Positions 10,273 to 19,021 of a stretch of DNA of 64,000 nt are shown in pieces. This DNA is from Candidatus Caccousia avicola (lineage in GTDB: Bacteria; Bacillota; Clostridia; Oscillospirales; Acutalibacteraceae): the NCBI GenBank assembly GCA_018712435.1, contig DVGZ01000029.1:1-64000 (forward strand), written 5' to 3'. The position numbers were made by a program, and so were the translations under genes. The notes beneath the pieces are model-generated. The model saw only the letters and a list, made by a program, of their open reading frames with translations, was not told the DNA's origin and made no database searches. The first letter of the stretch is position 1; each line of letters opens with the position of its first letter.

Positions 10273-11181
10273 TTAGTGCTCAAACAGCGCCTTCGCAAAC
10301 TCGTCCGCGTCAAACGGCTGCAAATCGTCGAGCTGCTCGCCCACGCCGATAAACTTCACCGGGATCTTCAAATCCTCCCGAATCGCAATGACCACACCGC
10401 CTTTGGGCGTGCCGTCCAGCTTGGTCAGGACAATGCCCGTGATATGGGCGGCGTTCTGGAACTCGCGCGCCTGATTGACGGCGTTCTGTCCCGTGGCCGC
10501 GTCGAGCACCAGGAGAACCTCCTTTGCCGCGCCCGGAAGCTCACGGTCAATGATTCGATTGATTTTTTCCAGCTCAGCCATCAGATTTTTCTTGTTGTGC
10601 AGACGGCCCGCCGTATCGCAGATCACCACATCCGCGCCGCGCGCCTTTGCCGCCGAGATCGCGTCAAACACCACGCTGGCCGGGTCGCTGCCCTCGCTCT
10701 GGCGGATCAAATCGCATCCGCTGCGCTCCGCCCAAACCTCCAGCTGCTCAATCGCCGCCGCGCGGAAGGTATCCGCCGCAGCCAGGATCACACGCTTGCC
10801 CTCGTTTTTCAGACGGTAAGCCAGCTTGCCGATGGTCGTGGTTTTTCCCACGCCGTTAACGCCGATCACAAGCACCACGGAGGGCTTTGTGGAAACGTCC
10901 AGCGCTTCGCCGCCGCGCATCATGTCGGCGGTAATCTCCTGGATCAGGCCGTAAATCTCATCCGGATCGCTGATTTTGCGCTCCTTGACCTGACGGCGGC
11001 ATTCCTCGCAGATGCGCTCAGCCGTCGGCACGCCGACATCCCCTAGCACCAGCAGCTCTTCCAGCTCCTCAAACAGCTCGTCGTCAATCTTCTGGAAGGA
11101 ATGCAGCATTTTTTCGATGGAAGTGCTGACATTTTCCCTTGTCTTTTTCAGCCCTTCCTTAATCTTTGCAAAAAGTCCCAT
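10273..11181 (-). CDS. ftsY: Signal recognition particle receptor FtsY
   Basis: A 302-residue SRP-type GTPase that docks ribosome-SRP complexes at the membrane for co-translational insertion. The short N-terminal A-type region (about 1-30) begins MGLFAKIKEGLKKTR, followed by the NG domain. GTPase motifs are GVNGVGKTTT (G1), DTAGRLHNK (G3) and TKLDGTPKGG (G4/G5 area). The start at 11181 was chosen because GGGGAGG precedes it; the longer reading from 11292 runs into the untranslated region. It is downstream of smc, as in many Firmicutes. Its stop codon is exactly at the edge of a MITE-like repeat. Confidence 0.97.
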   Translation of the reverse strand: MGLFAKIKEGLKKTRENVSTSIEKMLHSFQKIDDELFEELEELLVLGDVGVPTAERICEECRRQVKERKISDPDEIYGLIQEITADMMRGGEALDVSTKPSVVLVIGVNGVGKTTTIGKLAYRLKNEGKRVILAAADTFRAAAIEQLEVWAERSGCDLIRQSEGSDPASVVFDAISAAKARGADVVICDTAGRLHNKKNLMAELEKINRIIDRELPGAAKEVLLVLDAATGQNAVNQAREFQNAAHITGIVLTKLDGTPKGGVVIAIREDLKIPVKFIGVGEQLDDLQPFDADEFAKALFEH

Positions 11182-11313
11182 AAAAGCCTCCCCTGTCGGA
11201 AGAATAGCGCCGTGCCGGAAAACGGACGGCAGCTTTGTTTTTATTGTACAGCCGAACCGCCGCTCCGTCAAGGCTGGTTTCCGGCTTTGCACACGTCGGA
11301 ATCGGCGCGTCTG

Positions 11314-14300
11314 TTACGCGTTTTTCTGCGCCAGCAGATGCTGCTCGATCTCCGCGGCGGACATTTTCAAAAGCTTGGATACGCCCTCATCCTGCATGGT
11401 GACGCCGTACAGGATATCGGCCTCCTCCATGGTGCCGCGGCGGTGCGTGATGGCGATGAACTGCGTGCGCCGGTTCATGCGCCGCAGATAAGCGGCAAAG
11501 CGTGTCACATTGACATCGTCAAGCGCAGCCTCGATCTCGTCCAGCACACAGAACGGAGGGGGATTGACCTTCATAATGGCGAAATAGAGCGCGATAGCCA
11601 CCAGCGCCTTTTCTCCGCCCGACAAGCTTTCCAGATTGTTGACGATCTTGCCCGGCGGCTGCACGGCAATGTCAATGCCGCATCCCAGCACATCCTCGGG
11701 ATCGCTCAGGGACAGCTCCGCCGTTCCTCCCCCGAACAGCTCACGGAATACCTCTGTAAAGTGGCGGGAGATCTCGGTAAAACGTTCCAGGAACAGATCC
11801 TTCATCTGCTTGGTCAGCTCCGCGATCAGGCGGCGCAGGCTGTCGCGGCTCTGCTCCACATCCGCCATCTGAGAGGTCAGGAATTCATACCGTTCGCTGA
11901 CCTCCTTGTATTCCTCAATTGCCGCCACATTGACGGCTCCGAGATTCTTGATCCCCGTCTTGATCTCATTCAGACGGCGGCGCGACTGCTGGGGATCCTC
12001 CGGCTTGCGGTAGGATTCCTCCGCTTCGCGGCGTGTAAGTTCATATTCCTCCCACAGTCGCGCGGTGATTTCATCGTATTCCTTTTGCAGGTTTCCCCGC
12101 CGTTCTTCGAGACGGGCCACTTCATGGCCGATCGTCTCGCGCTCGGCTGATTTTTCCCGTTCCCGGATCCGCAGCTCGGTGGTCTGCTGTTCCAGCTCCA
12201 TGCGCTTGCGGTTCACGTTTTCCACGCTTGCCGCAGCCTGCCTGGCCTCGGCGCGGAGCCGTTCCGCTTCCACACGGGCTTCGTCCATCCGCTCCCGGAT
12301 TCCGGCAAGGGAATCCTCCACGGACTGCCGCTCCTGCCGCAGGCTTTCCACGCGGTCCTCATGACCGGCGCGGCGGCGCTCCAGCTCCTCAATGACCGCT
12401 TCCAGAGCGGACACGTCCTTGCGCATTTCAAGCAGGCGGAGACGATGCTCCTGCAAACGGGCCGTCAGCTCGTCGGAACGGCCGGTTGCCTCGTCACGAC
12501 TGGCGCGGATAGCGTTGAGCTGCTCCTGCAGCGCGGCGATCTGCTCCGCTGCCTGCGCGGCTCGATCCTCGGCCTCCTGCCGGGCACGTTCCAGCTCCTC
12601 CAAACGGCGGGCGGACTCCTCATCCTCCCTGCGGAGAGCTTCCTCATCGCGCGCCAGCGCTTCCAGCGAAGCGGCGGCGCTCTTTTCCGCCGTCTCAAAG
12701 CGGACGGCGTCCTCCTGTGCGGTGGCAAGCTCCGCGCGGCCCGCGGTGAGCTCGGCTTCCTCGCGGGAGGCTTCCTCCTGAAGCGCTTTCCACTGTGCCT
12801 GCGCCTGCTCCGTCTGAGCGGCCAGCTCCGCCGCTTCGGCGCGGAACCGTTCAATCTCCGCCTTGCGGCTGATCAGACCGGAATTGCGCGCCAGCGAACC
12901 GCCCGTCAGCGAGCCGCCCGCGTTGACCACCTGGCCGTCGAGCGTGACGACACGGAAGCGGTAGGAATAGCGCTTGGCGATGGCGACAGCGCTGTCGAGA
13001 TCCTCCGCGATTGCGATCCGCCCGAGCAGGGAATGCAGAATTCCCTCATACTCCGGCTTGCAGCGGCACAGCGTCCCCGCAATGCCGACAAAGCCCGCGC
13101 AATCCTCCAGCCCCGGCTCCCGCAGCAGCGAGCCGCGAATCGTTGAGATGGGCAGGAAGGTGGCACGGCCCGCGTCGCGCTGTTTGAGCAGGCCGATGGC
13201 AAGCTTTGCGTCGCGCTCCGTGCTGACAACAATGTTCTGCATGGCCGCGCCGAGAGCCGTCTCAATCGCCACGGCGTAGCGCGGCGGCACTTCAAGCAAA
13301 CGCGACACCGGGCCGTGAATGCCTCCCAACGCGCCGCGCTTTGTCTCGCGCATCACCGTCTTGACGCTCTGGGAGAAGCCCTCCATGTTCCGTTCCAAGT
13401 CTTCCAGCAAGCGGGCGCGGCGTTCGCGCTCCTGTGTGTCGAGGTGCAGCGCTTCGCTCTGTTTGCGGGCTTCCTCCACCTTCTTGCGGCGGCTTTCCAA
13501 CCGGAGTTCGCGGCCCCGCACCGCGTTTTTCAGCGCATCAATCTTCTCCCGCGTTTCTGTGAGCATCCGAGCGTAATCTTCCCGTTCCGCTTCCAAAGCG
13601 GCACGGCGCTCCTGCTTTTCCCGGCTGCTGGCCTCGGCGGACTCCCGGCGCAGGCGAAGCTCCTCCACGGAGGAGGACGCCGTTCCCGCCGCGACGCGCG
13701 CTTCGGTGGATTCCGTGGTGCGGTCCGCAATGGCGCGGGACAGATCGGCGATCCGTCCGCTGACCTCGTCCATGCCGCGGCGCAGCTCGTCCAGAGCGGC
13801 GACACACGCGCGCTCCTCCTCCTGCACCTGCCCGGCCTGTTGGTTTTTTTCCTCGATTTGCGCCCGCTTTTCCGCGATCTCCGCGCCGGTTCCACGGCCG
13901 GACTCCGCCGCTTCCTGCATCTCGCGCTCCAAACGGGCCATATTTTCGTTGGCGTGCAGGATATCGTTTTCCAAAACGGAGATCTCTCCGTCCTTGCGTG
14001 CCGCCGCTTCCTCCAGAGACGAGCCCTTCTGGCGCAGCTCGTCGGCCTTTGCCGTGCAGGCCGTACTCTCACGGAACACCTGATCGATCTCCGCGTCAAT
14101 CGCCTCGATGGCCTTTTCCGCGTCCTCATACTGGCTGCGGGCAACCAGCAGCTTGTCCTCGTGCTCGCGCAGGATCCGGCCGGAGCGCTCCAGCGTATCG
14201 AGCCACAGGCCGATCTCCAGCGTGCGCTTTTCCTCGGACAGCGCAAGAAATTTCTGCGCCTTCTCCGACTGCTCCTTCAAAGGTCCGACGCGCTCCTCCA

Positions 14301-14892
14301 GCTCGGAAACAATGTCATGCAAACGCAGAAGATTGTCCTCCGCGCGTGCCAGACGGTTCTCCGACTCCTCCTTGCGGTAGCGGAACCGGGCAATTCCGGC
14401 GGCTTCCTCAAAAATCTCGCGCCGATCCTCGCTTCGGGCCGCTACAATGCTGTCAATTTTACCCTGCCCAATCATGGAGTAGCCGTCCCGGCCCAAACCG
14501 GTGTCAAGAAACAATTCCATGATGTCGCGCAGACGGACGGACGCCTTGTTGAGCTGGTATTCGCTTTCGCCGGAGCGATAATAGCGGCGGGTGATCGCCA
14601 CCTCGTCGCTGTCAAAATTCAGGCCGCGATCGCTGTTGTCGATGGTCAGAGTCACTTCGGCAAAGCCCTGCGCCTTGCGGTGCGGCGTACCGTTGAAGAT
14701 CAGTCCCTCCATGCGGGTACAGCGAAGCGTCCTGGCGGACTGCTCCCCCAGGACCCAGCGGATCGCGTCGGAAATATTGCTTTTTCCACTGCCGTTCGGG
14801 CCGACAACCGCCGTCACACCGCTGTCAAAGGACAGGGTGGTCCGATCGGGAAAGGTTTTGAAGCCCTGCAATTCCAGAGATTTTAAACGCAA
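11314..14892 (-). CDS. smc: Chromosome segregation protein SMC
   Basis: An 1192-residue condensin ATPase that dimerises and extrudes or bridges DNA to organise the chromosome with ScpA and ScpB. The N-terminal Walker A GPNGSGKSN is at residues 31-39. Two long, charged coiled coils flank a hinge around residues 500-650 (GIHGPVSRLLEVPPRY marks its beginning and GGSLTGGS its end). The C-terminal ABC signature LSGGEKALVAIAL and Walker B FCVLDEIEAALDD lie near 1080-1115. Length is full. It follows a radical SAM gene by 18 nt and leads into ftsY, part of an rnc-smc-ftsY type operon. Confidence 0.98.
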   Translation of the reverse strand: MRLKSLELQGFKTFPDRTTLSFDSGVTAVVGPNGSGKSNISDAIRWVLGEQSARTLRCTRMEGLIFNGTPHRKAQGFAEVTLTIDNSDRGLNFDSDEVAITRRYYRSGESEYQLNKASVRLRDIMELFLDTGLGRDGYSMIGQGKIDSIVAARSEDRREIFEEAAGIARFRYRKEESENRLARAEDNLLRLHDIVSELEERVGPLKEQSEKAQKFLALSEEKRTLEIGLWLDTLERSGRILREHEDKLLVARSQYEDAEKAIEAIDAEIDQVFRESTACTAKADELRQKGSSLEEAAARKDGEISVLENDILHANENMARLEREMQEAAESGRGTGAEIAEKRAQIEEKNQQAGQVQEEERACVAALDELRRGMDEVSGRIADLSRAIADRTTESTEARVAAGTASSSVEELRLRRESAEASSREKQERRAALEAEREDYARMLTETREKIDALKNAVRGRELRLESRRKKVEEARKQSEALHLDTQERERRARLLEDLERNMEGFSQSVKTVMRETKRGALGGIHGPVSRLLEVPPRYAVAIETALGAAMQNIVVSTERDAKLAIGLLKQRDAGRATFLPISTIRGSLLREPGLEDCAGFVGIAGTLCRCKPEYEGILHSLLGRIAIAEDLDSAVAIAKRYSYRFRVVTLDGQVVNAGGSLTGGSLARNSGLISRKAEIERFRAEAAELAAQTEQAQAQWKALQEEASREEAELTAGRAELATAQEDAVRFETAEKSAAASLEALARDEEALRREDEESARRLEELERARQEAEDRAAQAAEQIAALQEQLNAIRASRDEATGRSDELTARLQEHRLRLLEMRKDVSALEAVIEELERRRAGHEDRVESLRQERQSVEDSLAGIRERMDEARVEAERLRAEARQAAASVENVNRKRMELEQQTTELRIREREKSAERETIGHEVARLEERRGNLQKEYDEITARLWEEYELTRREAEESYRKPEDPQQSRRRLNEIKTGIKNLGAVNVAAIEEYKEVSERYEFLTSQMADVEQSRDSLRRLIAELTKQMKDLFLERFTEISRHFTEVFRELFGGGTAELSLSDPEDVLGCGIDIAVQPPGKIVNNLESLSGGEKALVAIALYFAIMKVNPPPFCVLDEIEAALDDVNVTRFAAYLRRMNRRTQFIAITHRRGTMEEADILYGVTMQDEGVSKLLKMSAAEIEQHLLAQKNA

Positions 14893-14910
14893 GCAGCCAT
14901 GCCCTCCTTC

Positions 14911-15963
14911 TCAAACCATCTCACTCTCGCCGCCGTCCGGCGCAACCAGCCGCCACGGTTTCCCGTCCTCCAAACAGACGGCAAAAAAGCCGCGCGGAAT
15001 CTCCTCCCGCGCCGCAAATGAAACCGGATAGCCCATCCGGTGCAATGCTTCCGCATTGGCCCGTTTCTGGCCGACGGCGGCGGACAGATCGCGGGGCGAA
15101 ACCAGAATCCGGCAGGGTTCCCCCGCCGGAACCTTCTCCAACGCCTTCTCCATCCGGCGCAGAAACAAGCGGCTGCGGCACAGCTCACAGAACGCCGGAT
15201 GCCACGGCCCCGCCAGCCGGTCCCGTTCCAGCTCCGGGGAGCTGTGCAGTCCCAGCCGGATCACGCGGATTCCCCGCCGCTCAAAAAAATCGAGCAGATC
15301 GGCGCAGAGCTCCACCGCGCTGTCCAGCTCCATCGGCTGATAGGAGCCATCCTCATACCAGCGCGCCATTGCCGTACCGGGGAGGACGATCGCCGGGTAA
15401 ATCCGCATGGTATCGGGGGACAAAGCAGCCAGGCGGCGCGCCGTCTCCCGTGCCCCGTCCGGCGTATCGCCCGGAAGCCCCGTCATCATCTGAAGCCCGA
15501 GGGAAAGCCCCGCTTCCCGAATTCGCCGGGAAGCGATCTCCACGTCCGACGCGGTATGGCCGCGCCCGTTTCGCCGCAGCACCGTATCATCCATACTCTG
15601 CGCGCCCAGCTCCACCGCCTTCACGCCGCAATCCTTCAAAAGCGAAAGGATCTCCGCGTCAACACAGTCGGGCCGCGTCGAGCAGCGGATCCCGGAAAAC
15701 ACGCCCGCGCGCAGATACGGCTGCACCGCGTCGAGCAGCGAGAGCATCAGCCCCCGATCGATCGCCGTGAAGCTGCCCCCGAAGAGGGCAAACTCCGCCG
15801 GTACGCCGGGCGGAAGCGTCTGCGCCGCCCGCTCCGCCGCCGCCTTCACGTCCTCCGGACCAGGCTGCGCGGCCCGGCCCGTGACGGTATTCTGGTTGCA
15901 GAAGCTGCACCGGTGCGGACAGCCGTTGTGCGGCACAAACACCGCCGCGTTTGCGTGGCGCAT
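14911..15963 (-). CDS. Elp3-like radical SAM protein of the rnc-smc cluster
   Basis: A 350-residue radical SAM enzyme. The cluster-binding motif C15-x3-C19-x2-C22 (CPHRCSFC) is intact, followed by a glycine-rich FALFGGSFTAIDRG segment and the strand motifs VELGAQSMDD and QMMTGLPGDT. The C-terminal half resembles the Elp3/YhcC-type radical SAM families, without an acetyltransferase domain. No substrate is known to me. Its start codon shares one base with the rnc stop (TGATG), indicating coupled translation, and smc follows 18 nt later. The position between rnc and smc is repeated in some Clostridia, so a link to RNA maturation is possible but unproven. Confidence 0.85.
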   Translation of the reverse strand: MRHANAAVFVPHNGCPHRCSFCNQNTVTGRAAQPGPEDVKAAAERAAQTLPPGVPAEFALFGGSFTAIDRGLMLSLLDAVQPYLRAGVFSGIRCSTRPDCVDAEILSLLKDCGVKAVELGAQSMDDTVLRRNGRGHTASDVEIASRRIREAGLSLGLQMMTGLPGDTPDGARETARRLAALSPDTMRIYPAIVLPGTAMARWYEDGSYQPMELDSAVELCADLLDFFERRGIRVIRLGLHSSPELERDRLAGPWHPAFCELCRSRLFLRRMEKALEKVPAGEPCRILVSPRDLSAAVGQKRANAEALHRMGYPVSFAAREEIPRGFFAVCLEDGKPWRLVAPDGGESEMV

Positions 15964-16673
15964 CAGTAGCCCATCAGTTCCAGGGCCTCGCGCGCGGCCT
16001 GCTGCTCGGCTTCCTTCTTGCTGCGCCCGCCGCCCTTGCCGATCACATTGGAATTCAGATGCACCTCGACGGAGAAATGCTTGTCATGATCCGGCCCGCT
16101 TTCCCCGGTCAGGACGTATTCCAGCGATTCCTCCGGGTTCTTCTGAATGATCTCCTGGAGCATCGTCTTGTAATCCTTGAACGGCTTCGGACGCGCCGTC
16201 TGGATCATCGGCTTGACAAAGCGCAGAATAAACGCGCGGGCCTCCTCCATGCCGCCATCCAGATAAATCGCGGCGATAATGGCTTCAAACGCGTCCGCCA
16301 AAATGGAGGGGCGGGCATTGCCGCCCGAATTCTGCTCGCCATGGCTCAGCAGCAGGTATTTTCCCACCTCCAGCTGACGCGAAAAACCGCAGCACGCTTT
16401 CTCACAGACAAGAGCGGCGCGCGTCTTGGTCAGATCGCCCTCGGGCAGATGCGGACAGTTGCGGAACAGGTAATCCGCCACCACATAGCCGAGCACGGAA
16501 TCCCCCAAAAATTCCAGACGCTCATTGCTCCCGGAGGATTTCTTGCTCTCGTTCGCGTAGGAGGAATGCGTCAGCGCGTTTTTCAGCAGGCCGATGTCGT
16601 GAAAGGTATATCCGATGTTCTTCTCCAGCCCCTTCCAATCCGGAGCGGGAGCCGTCTGCCTGGCTCGGCTCAT
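15963..16673 (-). CDS. rnc: Ribonuclease III
   Basis: A 236-residue double-strand-specific endoribonuclease that processes rRNA precursors and structured mRNAs. The catalytic signature NERLEFLGDSVLG is near residues 50-62 and the second acidic patch DAFEAIIAAIYLDGG near 125-140. A C-terminal double-stranded RNA-binding domain (about 165-236) contains VIGKGGGRSKKEAEQQAA. It overlaps plsX by four bases (ATGA), with no acpP between them, unlike the classic Bacillus order. Confidence 0.97.
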   Translation of the reverse strand: MSRARQTAPAPDWKGLEKNIGYTFHDIGLLKNALTHSSYANESKKSSGSNERLEFLGDSVLGYVVADYLFRNCPHLPEGDLTKTRAALVCEKACCGFSRQLEVGKYLLLSHGEQNSGGNARPSILADAFEAIIAAIYLDGGMEEARAFILRFVKPMIQTARPKPFKDYKTMLQEIIQKNPEESLEYVLTGESGPDHDKHFSVEVHLNSNVIGKGGGRSKKEAEQQAAREALELMGY

Positions 16674-17677
16674 CCTTCCTCCGCCCCTTTCAGCGCCTGG
16701 ATGGAATCGGCGATCTCCTGCACCACATTTCCGGCCACATACGCCTTCGTCAGCCGCAGAGCGCTCTTGATCGTTTTGGCCGTCGAGCTGCCATGCGCCT
16801 TAAAGACGGGTTTGGCCGCGCCCATGATCGGCGCTCCGCCGTACTCATTGTAATCCATTTCCTTTTTCAGGCCCTTGACGTCGTTGAGGATCAGGGAAGC
16901 CGCAATCTTATTTTTCAGACTCTTCTGGAAAATGCCCTTGAATTTGCGCATCATGACCATCGCAACGCCCTCGTACAGCTTGAGGATGCAGTTTCCGGTA
17001 AAGCCGTCGGCCACCACAACGTCGGCGGCGTCGTCCGGGATATCGCGGGCTTCGATGTTGCCGATGAAGTTGATCGGGGCATTTTTGAGCAGGGCAAACG
17101 CCTGATGCTGCAATTCGCCGCCCTTGTGGTCCTCCACGCCGACATTAGCCAGGCCGACGCGCGGATTCTTCACACCCATGACCTTTTCCACATAGATCGA
17201 AGCCATCACGCCGAACTGGCACAGCATCTCCGGCTTGCATTCCACATTCGCACCACTGTCGATCAGCATGAAAAAGCCCTTGTTCTTCGGCATGACGGGG
17301 GCAAACGCCACGCGCTTGACGCCCTTGATGCGCTTGACAATCATCGTCGCGCCCACGACGAGCGCGCCGGAGTTACCGGCGGAAAGGAACGCGTCTCCCG
17401 CGCCTTCCGCAAGCTTTTTCAAGCCGACCGCCATGGAGGAATTGCTTTTCGATTTCAGAATATCCCCGGCGGCGTCCTCCATCGTGATGACGTCGGGAGC
17501 GTCCGCGATCTCGATGCGATCGAGCGGGATCTGATTCGCCTGCGCCACGCGGCGGATCTCTTTCTCATCGCCGGTGAGCATAATATCCAGATCCAGCTCC
17601 TTGACCGCCTCGGCGCAGCCCTTGATGATTTCGAGAGGGGCGTTATCCCCGCCAAACGCATCCACAATGATTTTCAT
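16670..17677 (-). CDS. plsX: Phosphate acyltransferase PlsX
   Basis: A 335-residue enzyme that converts acyl-ACP and phosphate to acyl-phosphate, the donor for PlsY in phosphatidic acid synthesis at the membrane surface. The N-terminus MKIIVDAFGGDNAPLE is diagnostic; other conserved parts are GNSGALVVGA, LIDSGANVECKPE and VVADGFTGNCILK. Full length. It overlaps rnc by four bases and follows trmFO by 24 nt. The usual neighbours fapR, fabD and acpP are absent here, so the fatty acid genes must lie elsewhere. Confidence 0.97.
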   Translation of the reverse strand: MKIIVDAFGGDNAPLEIIKGCAEAVKELDLDIMLTGDEKEIRRVAQANQIPLDRIEIADAPDVITMEDAAGDILKSKSNSSMAVGLKKLAEGAGDAFLSAGNSGALVVGATMIVKRIKGVKRVAFAPVMPKNKGFFMLIDSGANVECKPEMLCQFGVMASIYVEKVMGVKNPRVGLANVGVEDHKGGELQHQAFALLKNAPINFIGNIEARDIPDDAADVVVADGFTGNCILKLYEGVAMVMMRKFKGIFQKSLKNKIAASLILNDVKGLKKEMDYNEYGGAPIMGAAKPVFKAHGSSTAKTIKSALRLTKAYVAGNVVQEIADSIQALKGAEEG

Positions 17678-17701
17678 ACCTGTGTCCCTGCCTTCCTTTG
17701 C

Positions 17702-19021
17702 TTACGGCTGGAAGCCGTGTTCCTGCAAATATTCCGTCAGCGCGCGAAGGCCTCGCTCCGCAAAGGCGGCGTAGCGGTCGCGCTTATCTTTGATTTTCAT
17801 GCCGAGCGGCGGCACGATGCCGAAATTCGCCCCCATGGGCTGAAACTCTCCCTCGCCGCCCTCGGCCATATACCGGCTCAGCGCGCCGATCATTGTCTCG
17901 CGCGGGAGCACCCAGGTTTCCTCTCCGCGCAGGCGGCGCACCGCGTTTTGGCCCGCCATCAGTCCGGCGGCCGCAGATTCCATGTATCCCTCCACACCGG
18001 TGATCTGTCCGGCGAAAAAGAGGGAGGGCCGTTCCCGCATGCTGAAATCAGCGTGCAGCAGCGCGGGGGAATTGAGGAAGGTGTTCCGGTGCATCACGCC
18101 GTACCGCGTGAACTCCGCGTTCGCAAGGCCCGGGATCATCCCGAATACCCGCTTCTGCTCCCCAAATTTGAGGTTTGTCTGAAATCCGACGAGATTATAC
18201 AGCGTTCCTTCCCGATCCTCGCGCCGCAGCTGCACCACCGCCCACGGACGGCGGCCCGTGGCGGGATCGCGCAGGCCGACGGGCTTCATCGGCCCGTAGC
18301 GCATCGCGTCCATTCCGCGCTGTGCCAGCACCTCGATCGGCATGCAGCCCTCGTACACCTTGGGATCGCGCACGTCGAAATCATGCACCGGGGCGCGCTC
18401 CGCTTCCACCAGCGCCTCACGAAAGGCTTCGTAGGCGGGCTTGTCCATCGGGCAGTTGAGATACGCGTCATCCCCGCCCTTATCGTACCGGGACGCACAG
18501 AAAATCTGACTCATGTCAAGGCTGTCCGCCGTCACGATAGGCGCGGCGGCGTCAAAAAAGCTCAGCCCACCGCCGCACAGCGCCTGGATTTGCTCCGCGA
18601 GCGTGTCGGAGGTCAGCGGGCCTGTCGCCACGATAGCGATCCCCTCACGGGGCAGCTCCCGGATCTCCTCGCCCTCATGGACATGGATCCGCGGATGCTC
18701 CCGAATCCGCTCCGTGACAAGGGAGGAAAACTCCTCCCGGTCCACGGCAAGCGCCCCGCCCGCCGGAACGGCGCACGAAGCCGCGCACTCCGTCAGAAGC
18801 GAGCCGAGACGGCGCATCTCCTCTTTCAGCAGTCCGGCGGCGCTCTCGATCCGTGCCGCTTTGAGCGAATTCGAGCAGATCAGCTCAGCAAACAGCGGGC
18901 TTTTGTGCGCCGGAGAATACCGGGCAGGCTTCATCTCAAACAGCTCCGCCTCTTCCCCGGCCTGCGCGATCTGCCACGCCGCTTCACAGCCGGCCAGGCC
19001 GGCTCCTATCACCTGAATCAT
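17702..19021 (-). CDS. trmFO: tRNA (uracil-54-C5) methyltransferase, folate-dependent (TrmFO)
   Basis: A 439-residue flavoprotein that makes ribothymidine at position 54 in the T-loop using methylenetetrahydrofolate and FADH2. The N-terminal dinucleotide motif GAGLAGCEAAWQ is present, as are the ELICSNSLKA region and the cysteine-bearing DAYLNCPMDKPAYEAF segment, which holds the proposed catalytic Cys. The C-terminal GQITGVEGYMESAAAGLMAG closes the FAD site. Its start overlaps the topA stop by four bases, the conserved Firmicute topA-trmFO pairing. Confidence 0.97.
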   Translation of the reverse strand: MIQVIGAGLAGCEAAWQIAQAGEEAELFEMKPARYSPAHKSPLFAELICSNSLKAARIESAAGLLKEEMRRLGSLLTECAASCAVPAGGALAVDREEFSSLVTERIREHPRIHVHEGEEIRELPREGIAIVATGPLTSDTLAEQIQALCGGGLSFFDAAAPIVTADSLDMSQIFCASRYDKGGDDAYLNCPMDKPAYEAFREALVEAERAPVHDFDVRDPKVYEGCMPIEVLAQRGMDAMRYGPMKPVGLRDPATGRRPWAVVQLRREDREGTLYNLVGFQTNLKFGEQKRVFGMIPGLANAEFTRYGVMHRNTFLNSPALLHADFSMRERPSLFFAGQITGVEGYMESAAAGLMAGQNAVRRLRGEETWVLPRETMIGALSRYMAEGGEGEFQPMGANFGIVPPLGMKIKDKRDRYAAFAERGLRALTEYLQEHGFQP

